DNA from: Alkalimarinus alittae
GTDB lineage: Bacteria; Pseudomonadota; Gammaproteobacteria; Pseudomonadales; Oleiphilaceae
Assembly: GCF_026016465.1 (NCBI RefSeq)
Contig: NZ_CP100390.1
Span: 2,580,001 to 2,644,000 of the forward strand
Direction of reading: 5' to 3'
DNA length: 64,000 bases
Every line of letters starts with the position of its first letter. Position 1 is the first letter of the stretch. A model generated the notes under the pieces. The model saw only the letters and a program-made list of their open reading frames with translations. It did not search any database and was not told where the DNA came from. A program made the translations under genes and the position numbers. Shown here in pieces: positions 44,805 to 53,694 of this stretch.

Positions 44805-45830
44805 TCATTCCTCAGTATTCAAATTATGTAAGTACAATTGTTGAAATTCTTTTGGTGTACACCCTTGCCATCGCTTAAAGGCACGTTGAAATGCGCTTTG
44901 TTCTGAAAAACCTAACTTATACGATATAGTCACCAGAGAGTGACCAGCCTTCAAAGACTCGAGCGCTACTTTACGCTTAACCTCATTACAGAGCTCTTTT
45001 AGGGTATAACCATTTTGTTGAAGTTGGCGTTGTAATGTTCTTGGACTGACGGAGAGGTCTTCACTGAGGTGTTCTAAAGTTAGCACATCGGGCAAGGCAT
45101 TCATTAGCAACCGACTGACCCGTGCAACAATACTGTTTTGACTTTGCTCTACAAGCTTCTTTTGAGCAAGCCCCTCATAAAACTCGCGTAAGTCGCGGTC
45201 GGGCGTTTTTAATGTCAATTTTAGAGCCGACTGACTACTAATAATCTGATTATATGGTTGCTCAAATTTAATGGGGCAATCCATTATTGTTTCTAAGTAT
45301 GTATGGTCTCGGTTATTAAGACTGTGCCTAAAATCCACTTGTTTAAAAAAGGTGTTGCCGGCCCCAAGAACATAATTATTGATAAAAGCACTTCTGCGAG
45401 AAAAAATTTCTTCTATTAAATGAAAAGTCGTGGGAGATTCACTGCTCCAGCGAATAATAAAATTCTCGCCTTCTGTGATAATTTCAAAACGGTCAAAGTT
45501 ACGCACAAGACTAGAAAATCGGAGCTGATATTTTAAAACATCAGCGACGGTTTCACAGGTGCGGGCGATTAAGCCAAATTGACTTCCTACGTCGGGGTCT
45601 GAGTCCAATCCAAATGACATCCCGAGACAAGTATCGCCAGTTTGCACTTCGCCAAGCTGATATAGATCATTATAGATCTCTAGGAGGAAATAATAATCGG
45701 GATTATTAAGATCTTGCTCGTCGATTTGTAGCTGGCTCAAAACCAGCTCACGAGAAACACCCTTTTTTACTAAGTGATTAACTAACCCGCGAACCATCTT
45801 ACTGGTTATTTTGGCTTGTTCAGAACTCAT
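44805..45830 (-). CDS. AraC-family transcriptional regulator (OruR/ArgR-like N-terminus)
   Basis: A 341-residue regulator with an Arabinose_bd-type N-terminal domain (MVRGLVNHLVKKGVSRELVL start, then FGLIARTCETVADVLKYQLR) and a C-terminal double helix-turn-helix (LTLEHLSEDLSVSPRTLQRQ and SYKLGFSEQSAFQRAFKRW). Regulators of this type often sit next to lipid or aromatic degradation genes. Its position directly before the ligase-reductase pair suggests a local target. Confidence 0.9.
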   Translation of the reverse strand: MSSEQAKITSKMVRGLVNHLVKKGVSRELVLSQLQIDEQDLNNPDYYFLLEIYNDLYQLGEVQTGDTCLGMSFGLDSDPDVGSQFGLIARTCETVADVLKYQLRFSSLVRNFDRFEIITEGENFIIRWSSESPTTFHLIEEIFSRRSAFINNYVLGAGNTFFKQVDFRHSLNNRDHTYLETIMDCPIKFEQPYNQIISSQSALKLTLKTPDRDLREFYEGLAQKKLVEQSQNSIVARVSRLLMNALPDVLTLEHLSEDLSVSPRTLQRQLQQNGYTLKELCNEVKRKVALESLKAGHSLVTISYKLGFSEQSAFQRAFKRWQGCTPKEFQQLYLHNLNTEE

Positions 45831-45919
45831 TATTGTGGTTTTCCAACAGCGCTGCTAACCATCAGGGTTTAATGAACAATATAAAACCCGTTAAATACAG
45901 GTACAGCTTTATTATTATA

Positions 45920-45948
45920 AGGGTAAGACTTTAATTTCATCTTACCCT
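45920..45948 (-). terminator. possible terminator after the DUF2235 gene
   Basis: Nine-base arms agggtaaga (45920-45928) and tcttaccct (45940-45948), loop of 11. The minus-strand sequence after it is AT-rich (TTATAATAATAAA) without a clean T-run. Confidence 0.5.
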
Positions 45949-46029
45949 GTCATATATAGAAATGACTATTCTAACTAACACAGCCAGAATAGCCAAAAGG
46001 CTCAAGCTCTGCAAACCTAAAAGTAATCG

Positions 46030-47295
46030 CTAAGCAGCAAACTTTAGACCATATTGATTTTTTCGATGCCATGCGATATTTGCGACTTTAGTGTTAAATT
46101 TTGAAGAGCTAATTTTAACGGGCCCCTTAATTTCTCCATCATAAATTAGCTGAACCCCTCCTTCTGATATATTAACCACTTTACACGCTGACGATTGAGC
46201 ACCGATTTCCACCTCAGCAACAAGGCCTGGTGTCTCTTCACGCATGAACGCTCTATGCTGAACAGCCATAGTAAAATGCATTTCCTCTTCTAAATGTTTT
46301 TCTAAAAGGTTTTGAGGTTGATAATCAGCAACAATATTAGTTCGTAAATAAACACTATGGTCAATACGCACATTTATAGGGGGATTGTCTTTCTCGCCTT
46401 CGATAGTACGAACACCTGACGCACCATTTATATTTTCAAACAAATGGTAAACCGATGTAAATGAATCATACAATTCACCATTAAAGTGAGGCCTTAATGA
46501 TTGAATAAATGCCGCGTCAAACCCTAGACCTAACTGTTCTGCTTTCCCTACCATCCAAAATAAAGCCAAATCAGACAGCCCGGTATCTTCATAGCCTCCC
46601 CCAACATTAGAATGAACACCCGGAAACCAACGTTGCTCCACACATTGATCATCGTTTATATTTCCGGTCCATAAATCGGCCTTAAAAGGCTGCCGTTTTT
46701 CATCAATAGCCAGCGCATGATAAGCATTTTTGATATAGGCAGAGATAGACGTGTCGAAGAACCCAATCCAACGGCGCTTAGCAAGCTTACCCAAAAGCGG
46801 TGTTGGCGACCCTAATGCGCCGACGGTATCCCAAACCCCCATCATTTTTATATCAGGGCGAAAGCAATCTTGATAGGCATTAGCATCGCGTTCTTCTGGG
46901 TGTGTACGGTAATATGTATATGCTTCTGGAAGATTTTCGAGCCGTCCCTTAGGCAGTAACCCAATAGTATTCAATAGACCACCCAGTGCTCTGACGGTGT
47001 ATGCACCTCGGCTAAAGCCAAAGCAAAATATCTCATCGCCTACTTGATAATTGTGAACAATAAAACGATACGCATCGAGAATATTTTTCGCGACACCGAC
47101 ACCAAACGCCCCCCCGATATATTTATCAAAAAAACCTTCTGTACCGACACCTTGATCATAAAAAACCACCTGATGACAATTGTTCGCAAAAGGTAGAACC
47201 CCTCTTGCTAGCTGAACCACATTAGTAGGTTCACTATCAGGTTTATTCCATGTGCCATCACAACAAATAACAATTCTTTTATGCTGGAACGCCAT
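46030..47295 (-). CDS. DUF2235 alpha/beta-hydrolase with C-terminal PilZ-like domain
   Basis: A 421-residue protein. The first about 330 residues are a DUF2235 (Tle1-like) hydrolase: RIVICCDGTWNKPDSEPTNV, the nucleophile GFSRGAYTVRALGG, an acidic VWDTVGALGSP and a HSNVGGGY with the likely catalytic His. The last about 75 residues look like PilZ: RAFMR (348-352, RxxxR), VVNISEGGVQLIY (NxSxxG at 375-380) and a closing AWHRKNQYGLKF. PilZ domains bind cyclic di-GMP. No vgrG or other secretion-effector gene is adjacent, and no signal peptide is seen, so an endogenous regulated lipase or esterase is possible. Confidence 0.82.
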   Translation of the reverse strand: MAFQHKRIVICCDGTWNKPDSEPTNVVQLARGVLPFANNCHQVVFYDQGVGTEGFFDKYIGGAFGVGVAKNILDAYRFIVHNYQVGDEIFCFGFSRGAYTVRALGGLLNTIGLLPKGRLENLPEAYTYYRTHPEERDANAYQDCFRPDIKMMGVWDTVGALGSPTPLLGKLAKRRWIGFFDTSISAYIKNAYHALAIDEKRQPFKADLWTGNINDDQCVEQRWFPGVHSNVGGGYEDTGLSDLALFWMVGKAEQLGLGFDAAFIQSLRPHFNGELYDSFTSVYHLFENINGASGVRTIEGEKDNPPINVRIDHSVYLRTNIVADYQPQNLLEKHLEEEMHFTMAVQHRAFMREETPGLVAEVEIGAQSSACKVVNISEGGVQLIYDGEIKGPVKISSSKFNTKVANIAWHRKNQYGLKFAA

Positions 47296-47469
47296 GATGG
47301 AGCCTCCAATAACAATGAATAGTTAAAGATAGTAATTCACTACCGTCATAGACTGCATTGGCGGTTTAAGTAGATTAAGTATAGTCGAGCATTCAACAAC
47401 TGTTCATTATTTAACCAGATACATATTTAGATGTTAAATAGAGCGCCTTACTCATGTCTGTTATTTGAA

Positions 47470-48555
47470 CTACCCCCTAAAACCTCTAACCATTAATTTA
47501 AGGCGGTCTATCATGGGAATTATGATAGATTTTGTGCTGGGTTGAGACTCTTTAATAAACACGATGGGGCGACTCACTTTCATCGCGGCTATACCTATTC
47601 TTGCTGTGTATATACCTGCACCCAACCCTTGACCTAAACGCGCACTTGCCATACTGGTTAGGGTAGACGACCCAAACTCCTCCATCACTTGATCTATCAC
47701 TATTTCGCTGGCCCCAACAAATGCCATTTGGTGAACGACCAGTTTCAATAATTTATAACGGTTAACCAACGACGGTCGCATACCATAGACCTGAGCAATG
47801 TCATCAATCATTTTGACACTGCGCCATAATGAAAGGAGCATATCAAGAGAGGCCCAAGGGCTTGCAGCAACAACGGCACCGGTTTGCAAACTTACATTTG
47901 ATATTCTTCGTAACGCTTCTTTATCAAGCGGTTTTAAGAAGACACGTTCAATATGGTCGACCACTTCACGATCATTACTATAGTCTGGCAGTTTTTCAAT
48001 ACACCGCTGAAAATAAACAAGCTGAGGTTTATCGGCATAAAATACCTGTAGTGTGTCAATAAAAACCTTAGCATCACCTACATTACAGGCTTCACTCAAT
48101 CGCTCTGCTTGTTTTTGAACGGCCTCTAAAGCACCTAGGTTTTCTTGGTCACGAACGAACCCTCTTAGCAAACGAATACTTAACCCAGCCACAACCACCA
48201 AAAGGCCTGCAAACCCACTTGCTAACAGCCAGTGTACATCTAGTGCACTTTTTAGAACCGTGTAGACCTCCCACCCTACTAGCACCATTAACAACGCAAA
48301 CAAACCATATAAAAATGATCTTAAACCTTTTACCGGCACCGCCTCCAACGAAAGCCCTGAATATTCAGATATATGCGGTAAGCGTTCTCCTGCTGTAATT
48401 GACTCTGGCACCTGATTAAGCGTGTCGTTTTGGCTAGGAATAAACGTCTTACCTTTACGGCCACCTTTTTTAGCCTTTGTATTCGTCTCTGGAATATCAA
48501 AGTGTCGCCCTTCTGTTCGTAACGACCGCTCATCCTTCTTAGTACTCATACACAT
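47470..48555 (-). CDS. ycjF: YcjF-family (DUF697) membrane protein
   Basis: A 361-residue inner-membrane protein: a charged N-terminal third, two membrane helices (SFLYGLFALLMVLVGWEVYT and HWLLASGFAGLLVVVAGLSI), and a DUF697 C-terminal domain (GASEIVIDQVMEEFGSSTLT, TARIGIAAMKVSRPIVF). In E. coli ycjX-ycjF belongs to the phage-shock regulon. The start overlaps the ycjX stop by about 10 bases; the ATG at 48549 is equally possible. Confidence 0.88.
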   Translation of the reverse strand: MCMSTKKDERSLRTEGRHFDIPETNTKAKKGGRKGKTFIPSQNDTLNQVPESITAGERLPHISEYSGLSLEAVPVKGLRSFLYGLFALLMVLVGWEVYTVLKSALDVHWLLASGFAGLLVVVAGLSIRLLRGFVRDQENLGALEAVQKQAERLSEACNVGDAKVFIDTLQVFYADKPQLVYFQRCIEKLPDYSNDREVVDHIERVFLKPLDKEALRRISNVSLQTGAVVAASPWASLDMLLSLWRSVKMIDDIAQVYGMRPSLVNRYKLLKLVVHQMAFVGASEIVIDQVMEEFGSSTLTSMASARLGQGLGAGIYTARIGIAAMKVSRPIVFIKESQPSTKSIIIPMIDRLKLMVRGFRG

Positions 48556-50003
48556 TTATCCCCTATGAGAATATTCAATACAGTATCAAGGCGAATGTGG
48601 GGAATGGCATCAGAGTTTTGATACGATAATCCCTTAGGTGGCTTTAATACAGGTATTTTCCAGTCTATAAACGGCTGCCAATCACGGCCTTCAGGTATAC
48701 GAGACGGTATAGTAGGATGTGTATAACCTATCGGCGAACCATCACTACCTAGGCCCGTAATACCTCGCTCGCCAGCGTGGTCAATTTCTTTAGATGAACG
48801 AACTGCCGCGGTGGCCTCACAGGTTGGATGAACACCTTCATGTTGAGCATTTTTATATGCTTGACTCACTAATACCGCCAGTAATTGCCTTACCGCCTCA
48901 TGGTCTTCTGATACGACTTGATCAATCTTGGTCGCTGCAAATACGACTTTGTCTATTTTAGGTTTAAATAATTGAAGAAAACGATTCTGACTTCCGTAGG
49001 CAAAGCTGTCGGTAATATTAGTCAGCGCATGACGCATATCATCAATGTATTCAGGCCCTGCATTGAGAGCATTAACCACATCAACTAATACTAGCTGTCG
49101 GTCTATACGGCTAAAGAATTTTTTATAAAAAGGTTTAACGAGCTCTTTGATATAGCGCTTATATCGTCGCTCGCACACTTTGAAATAGCTATTTTCACTG
49201 GCTGCGGCTAACTGCCCCTCTGTATAATTTCCACTTTTAAGCAGCGGCAAAAAACATAGGATACTCGGGTCTTCCACGCCTCCCGGGATTAGAAATCGGC
49301 CAGGTTGAATCAGGCTTAGCCCCTTCCCTTTGTATTTGCAATCATGTAGAAACTCAAGAAAGCGTTTATTCAATTCAATTAAATGTGCTTCATCTACCTC
49401 TGCTAAGGGGTCAATGTGCTGAAGGTCGTGCAACAACTCACCCAACAATTCAGAACGAGGTCGCTGGGTATATTGTGTATTGCACTGGGCAGACCACCGC
49501 AGATAACTTGTTTCGAGTAACGGAAGATCTAGCAGCCACTCACCAGGATAGTCCCGTATTTCTAAAAAGAGCGAAAACTGGTCGCGACCAAAAGGGTTCA
49601 ACTTACTGACCTTTTTAGCCAGTCTAAGCTCCAACAAACAACCACTAATATCTTTTGTCGGAATAGGCCATTGCGGATCGGGGTTTGTGAGACGCTTATA
49701 GGCCTCATCATAAGGAAACTGAGTGAGCGCTACGTCTTCTAATGGATGAACCTTAACATTCAATAAACGCTCAGTAAGTACAGGTGAAAAACCTGGCAAA
49801 CTCGATGTTTTATATTGCTGTAATTGATTAATCAAACTAGTAATAAAGGTCGACTTACCACTCTGACTCAACCCAGTAATCCCGATACAGAACCGCCGAT
49901 CTCTCAGCTTATCCATACTCGCCAAGCCTTCATCCGTTAACTTAGCCATTTTTTTATAGGCGCCCTGAAAAAACTGAGCGGTTTTGTCTTTTGATTGATT
50001 CAT
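48546..50003 (-). CDS. ycjX: YcjX-family (DUF463) P-loop NTPase
   Basis: A 485-residue predicted GTPase-like protein. The P-loop GLSQSGKST is at 44-52, EIRDYPGEWLLDLPLL is a conserved DUF463 segment, and FAATKIDQV resembles a guanine-specificity motif (TKxD). Its partner YcjF follows with overlap. It lies 65 bases after nadR on the same strand, an uncommon neighbour, so the pair may belong to the large operon upstream. Confidence 0.9.
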   Translation of the reverse strand: MNQSKDKTAQFFQGAYKKMAKLTDEGLASMDKLRDRRFCIGITGLSQSGKSTFITSLINQLQQYKTSSLPGFSPVLTERLLNVKVHPLEDVALTQFPYDEAYKRLTNPDPQWPIPTKDISGCLLELRLAKKVSKLNPFGRDQFSLFLEIRDYPGEWLLDLPLLETSYLRWSAQCNTQYTQRPRSELLGELLHDLQHIDPLAEVDEAHLIELNKRFLEFLHDCKYKGKGLSLIQPGRFLIPGGVEDPSILCFLPLLKSGNYTEGQLAAASENSYFKVCERRYKRYIKELVKPFYKKFFSRIDRQLVLVDVVNALNAGPEYIDDMRHALTNITDSFAYGSQNRFLQLFKPKIDKVVFAATKIDQVVSEDHEAVRQLLAVLVSQAYKNAQHEGVHPTCEATAAVRSSKEIDHAGERGITGLGSDGSPIGYTHPTIPSRIPEGRDWQPFIDWKIPVLKPPKGLSYQNSDAIPHIRLDTVLNILIGDKCV

Positions 50004-50068
50004 TAGATTCTGTATTTCAGTTTATGAAGGCGAGTACAACGATTTACAGTATAAGCCACACTTACCCC

Positions 50069-51148
50069 TTAGGATATAATGGCACTTGAACAAAATTTCA
50101 ACGCACCTTGCTCTATGCATTTTTTTACCATCTGCACCCTTTTGCTAAGAGGTCCTTTTAATGCGGTATAAGGTATCTTGCGTTGACGAAGGACTTTTAA
50201 ATACCAACCATGCTGCCACGCCCTGAATGCTTCGTCCTTTCTTGTACCATCTTGAACAAGTGGAAAGTCCGGTTCACATAAAAAAGTATGGTGGTAAGGC
50301 TGCTCTGCAAAAGCTTCTAGTATGCGGGGTCTATCGTTAAACAGTGCGTCTGAATAACATAACGTTGTTAGAGGTGAGGTATCGCAAAAAATATAGTTGC
50401 GAGCGAGCTGTTGTGCCTTATCTTCATTTTCTGTTTGGGTCTGGCCTATTTTAACGAGGTCTTCTGGCGTCAAGACGCCGTTATTGAGTTCCCATAACGT
50501 TCGTCCGTATTCGTCAACAACAGGGTCATCATAGGCCTCAGCAAGCAGCTTAGATAATGTTGTCTTTCCCGTAGACTCGGCACCTAAAAAACATATTTTT
50601 TGAACCTTAAAATCAGCCCATACTGTGGAATTCACTTTACGCTCTGCCAAGGTATTTGAGCGCCTTACAGCGGTGCCACTCACAGGCACTATAAGGCGAT
50701 GCCTATCAACACATACATGCTGAACGGTATGACCAAACCCTTTTTCATGATGACTAAGGTATCGGGCGAAGCCATCTCCATAGTCTTCACTAGTCAATAC
50801 AACGTCGATGTCTAGCTTGAGTTTTTCGGCAATCAATTTATAGGTGAATTCGCGATGCGATTCATCATCATCTGAATTGAGAGGCATTTCTAAAGGCCAC
50901 CCCTCTTCTGATCGCCACCGTTCAACCGTAGCCGCGTTAACACTCAGAACCCTTGCGTTCGGGGCAAATTGTTTAAGCCAAGACGCTCTCACTGCGGCTG
51001 AACAGGACGGAAACTCAGGCCTAGAATAACTAATAACTAGCACTTCAGAGCAATGTTGAGCGGCTACATTTAGCAGGTATTCATGGCCTTTATGGAAAGG
51101 CGAAAACTTTCCAACGACTAATCCGCGGCGATAGGGTTTGTTGGCCAC
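50069..51148 (-). CDS. nadR: NadR-type NMN adenylyltransferase / ribosylnicotinamide kinase
   Basis: Bifunctional NAD salvage enzyme of 359 residues without the N-terminal helix-turn-helix repressor domain of E. coli NadR. The adenylyltransferase part has GKFSPFHKGHEYLL (HxGH) and VPVSGTAVRRS; the kinase part has GAESTGKTTLSKLLAE (Walker A) and YIFCDTSPLTTLCY. It phosphorylates imported nicotinamide riboside and adenylates NMN to NAD. It overlaps pnuC by 31 bases, which strongly supports joint function. Confidence 0.93.
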   Translation of the reverse strand: MANKPYRRGLVVGKFSPFHKGHEYLLNVAAQHCSEVLVISYSRPEFPSCSAAVRASWLKQFAPNARVLSVNAATVERWRSEEGWPLEMPLNSDDDESHREFTYKLIAEKLKLDIDVVLTSEDYGDGFARYLSHHEKGFGHTVQHVCVDRHRLIVPVSGTAVRRSNTLAERKVNSTVWADFKVQKICFLGAESTGKTTLSKLLAEAYDDPVVDEYGRTLWELNNGVLTPEDLVKIGQTQTENEDKAQQLARNYIFCDTSPLTTLCYSDALFNDRPRILEAFAEQPYHHTFLCEPDFPLVQDGTRKDEAFRAWQHGWYLKVLRQRKIPYTALKGPLSKRVQMVKKCIEQGALKFCSSAIIS

Positions 51149-51717
51149 TTATCCGCTCCTGACTTTTCCTTTTTATATAATTTGATCCATGTATATAGCC
51201 CGAACCATGCGTTACACCAAAATAAGCCGTAAACGAATGAGGTTAAATAAAGCTCTCTCGAGGCATAAAGTGGCACTGCCACGGTATCAACAATAAGCCA
51301 GCAAACCCAAGTTTCAACTCGCCTTTGCATCAATAAAAACTGAGCCAACACACTAAACATCAAGATGATGGAATCAATAAACGGTGCATAGGCATCTGTC
51401 GACGAGTGAAGAATCCAACCGTAAGCCACTGTCGCAAGTGCGGCAAGGAGTACAAGGTTTATAAACGCAGTTACGGGGGTACGCTGAATCGCGTGCAACT
51501 CTTTCTTTGCCCCCCAATAGGTCCAGCCATACACACTGGTGAAGATAAAAAATATCATCAGTGTCACATCAGCATATAGATTGTATTGATAAAATAATAC
51601 AGCAAAGAGACCGCAACCAATGATGCCCGTCCACCATGTGTTGATATTATTCCTGGCAGCTAATACTACACTTAATACAAACACCGCATTAGCGGCCCAC
51701 TCTAAATAACTAATCAA
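51118..51717 (-). CDS. pnuC: nicotinamide riboside transporter PnuC
   Basis: A 199-residue membrane protein with about seven hydrophobic segments. NNINTWWTGIIGCGLFAVLF, IFFIFTSVYGWTYWGAK and the late VCWLIVDTVAVPLYASRELY are typical PnuC/SWEET-fold stretches with the Trp- and Asn-rich substrate pocket. It lets nicotinamide riboside enter, trapped by the NadR kinase encoded immediately downstream. It starts 2 bases after the ligase gene. Confidence 0.93.
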   Translation of the reverse strand: MISYLEWAANAVFVLSVVLAARNNINTWWTGIIGCGLFAVLFYQYNLYADVTLMIFFIFTSVYGWTYWGAKKELHAIQRTPVTAFINLVLLAALATVAYGWILHSSTDAYAPFIDSIILMFSVLAQFLLMQRRVETWVCWLIVDTVAVPLYASRELYLTSFVYGLFWCNAWFGLYTWIKLYKKEKSGADKWPTNPIAAD

Positions 51718-51719
51718 GT

Positions 51720-53063
51720 TTAAGCCCTTAAATCGCTGGTATATTGAATAATTTTCTTTTCGCTGTTGACCTTTTCTATCTGCTTCACGTCTACCGGATA
51801 ACCAAATTTTTGAGTTAAAGCATGGATAAGCTCATCTGTGTTGGCTGTTTTTAATACTTTGACCGTAAGTGTTCCATCAACATGCTGATGCAACGAGAAT
51901 TGAGTTAAAGGAAACGCCTGCAAAAGATGGGTGACATCGACATTATTGAGCCAGACACCTTTCGACGTCTTAAACTGCACAGGCGGACGCCCTTCTAAGT
52001 CTTGTATAAACCAATCATTCCCTTCTTGTTCAAGCCGACCAAAATCGCCTGTTCGGTATCGTAATAGAGGGAGGTAATGATTAAAACCGCCGGTGACGGT
52101 TATTTCCCCTCGTTGCCCTGGCGCAACAGGAGTGTCATTCGTGTCTAGTATTTCAACATACAGCTTAGATTGAAGCAGCTTAAACCCTTTTTTGCCTAGA
52201 ACACTACAGCCTACAGGTCCAATTTCATTCAACGAGTACAGGTCAATAATCGGGCAACCAAAACGTTGATTAAGTAGCTGTTTACAGCCTGAAAGTAAGG
52301 TCATTGACGTCGTTAAAATGGCTTTCGGTTGGTGCGAAAAAGGGATTTTTGAAAGCGCCCCCAATGATATAGGGTCGCCCGAAATTAAATCTGGTTTATT
52401 GTTATCGATATATTGGTGCCTATCATCAGGGTCATGCCAATCATTTGGATGAAAGTTGAGCTTTACTAACCCTTTGTTATTCAAATAAGGCGAAATGGAT
52501 GCGTAGGTAAAGCACTTCTCTTGATAACCAGCCAGTATTATCGCTAGATCACTTTTAAAATCATCGGTATTCACCCCGTTCCAGGCTAACGCCTTCTTAT
52601 GATAAGCACTGTATTTTGCAGCAACAGTAGGATGCGAAGGTATCATTAAGGGGTGGCCAGTGGTGCCTGACGTTTCAAATGTTATAAGGCGATCGGTCGG
52701 CAGGCCGTCAGGCACAAAACCTGTAATATCTTGGCTCAAATCGGCTCGATTGATTGTCGGAATGGCCTCAATATCGTAGGACGAACGGACATATTGACGA
52801 TAAAAAGGAACCTCACTAAAGCAATGAGCAATGAATTGTTGTAGCCAATCATTATCTGCACACTTGGCTGAAACTTTTTTAGCGAACTCTTCGGTTGTGA
52901 ATTGTTTTAACGCATCAAGCTCCGCAGGTTGAAGATGATGGCCTGAACGGTTTCTATATATGGGCGCATGAGGTTGATCGATTAACGCGTTTAACCTTTC
53001 ACTACCTTCAAGGTGTAGGTCAGGCATTCGCTCATCGGCGTCTAAAGAATAGGCCTTCATCAT
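51720..53063 (-). CDS. PaaK/CapK-like adenylate-forming ligase
   Basis: About 447 residues of the phenylacetate-CoA ligase/CapK branch of adenylate-forming enzymes. Visible are HCFSEVPFYRQYVR (family start), the P-loop FETSGTTGHPLMIP (about 130-141), IDLYSLNEIGPVGCSV, and LPLLRYRTGDFGRL with the ribose-binding Asp, then a small C-terminal lid. The substrate is unknown. ATG at 53063 shares a base with the stop of the preceding gene (TGATG). No thiolation-domain or aromatic degradation gene is nearby; its neighbours are VWA/MoxR and NAD-salvage genes. Confidence 0.85.
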   Translation of the reverse strand: MMKAYSLDADERMPDLHLEGSERLNALIDQPHAPIYRNRSGHHLQPAELDALKQFTTEEFAKKVSAKCADNDWLQQFIAHCFSEVPFYRQYVRSSYDIEAIPTINRADLSQDITGFVPDGLPTDRLITFETSGTTGHPLMIPSHPTVAAKYSAYHKKALAWNGVNTDDFKSDLAIILAGYQEKCFTYASISPYLNNKGLVKLNFHPNDWHDPDDRHQYIDNNKPDLISGDPISLGALSKIPFSHQPKAILTTSMTLLSGCKQLLNQRFGCPIIDLYSLNEIGPVGCSVLGKKGFKLLQSKLYVEILDTNDTPVAPGQRGEITVTGGFNHYLPLLRYRTGDFGRLEQEGNDWFIQDLEGRPPVQFKTSKGVWLNNVDVTHLLQAFPLTQFSLHQHVDGTLTVKVLKTANTDELIHALTQKFGYPVDVKQIEKVNSEKKIIQYTSDLRA

Positions 53064-53653
53064 CACTCTCGTGTCATTTTGTCAGCCGACTCTCTGGCTT
53101 TTTGCTTTGCTAACGCTACACGCAAATCGTTTGAACGTTTTTCAGCGGCCTTGGCTGCTCGAAGCACGTTTAATCGTGCTTGAGAACTTACTGCTTGCAG
53201 GCGATCATCTGCCACCGTACTGTTTTCGCCTTTTGGAAATAAACCTAAAGCATCTAAAACAACCCGTATAAATTCTTCTCTACGATCAACATCATTAATA
53301 TAAACGTTATTCTGCCCCGCTTCGGCTAACGCTTTAGCGGTTGCCTCTAGTAGTAAAATGAGTGTGTTTGATGTAAAGGTAAATGAATCAAAGCTCTCAT
53401 CAGCCAAAAAATAAGCAACAAGGAGGCTCATTCTGTACCACTCACATTGTTGTTGAGGTCTGCGAAATACGGCAAGCTCTGAGGCGTGTATATTTTCGCA
53501 ATGAGCAAAAACAACATCATGAATGATGGCAGAAAAATAATGAGGCAGTTCTGCACTCATCCACTCCTCTGGAAAGTCCGTTAGGCGATGATGCAACACA
53601 TTAATATCCGGCCCTTCTTGATAGTGTGATGCCACGCAGGGTGTGTCACTCAT
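53063..53653 (-). CDS. unrecognised 196-residue helical protein
   Basis: I do not recognise this protein. Residues about 20-120 are mixed with several aromatic and His residues (SAELPHYFSAIIHDVVFAHC, EWYRMSLLVAYFLADESFDS), and the C-terminal 60 residues form a charged, Ala-rich helix (LRAAKAAEKRSNDLRVALA). No signal peptide or convincing membrane helix. It is tightly placed between the VWA gene (41 bases) and the ligase gene (overlap), so it probably works with one of them. Confidence 0.75.
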   Translation of the reverse strand: MSDTPCVASHYQEGPDINVLHHRLTDFPEEWMSAELPHYFSAIIHDVVFAHCENIHASELAVFRRPQQQCEWYRMSLLVAYFLADESFDSFTFTSNTLILLLEATAKALAEAGQNNVYINDVDRREEFIRVVLDALGLFPKGENSTVADDRLQAVSSQARLNVLRAAKAAEKRSNDLRVALAKQKARESADKMTRE

Positions 53654-53694
53654 GGAATATTTGCCTCCCTTTTTCGACTAAATGGCATCTTTGC

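Noticed and set aside
46030-47295. Type VI secretion effector interpretation of the DUF2235 protein
   Set aside because: No vgrG, PAAR, adaptor or immunity gene is adjacent and no targeting signal is seen.
50069-51717. PnuC-NadR as an anti-phage NAD reconstitution module
   Set aside because: NAD reconstitution systems use different enzymes; PnuC with a NadR-type kinase/adenylyltransferase is ordinary nicotinamide riboside salvage. Only the neighbourhood is unusual.
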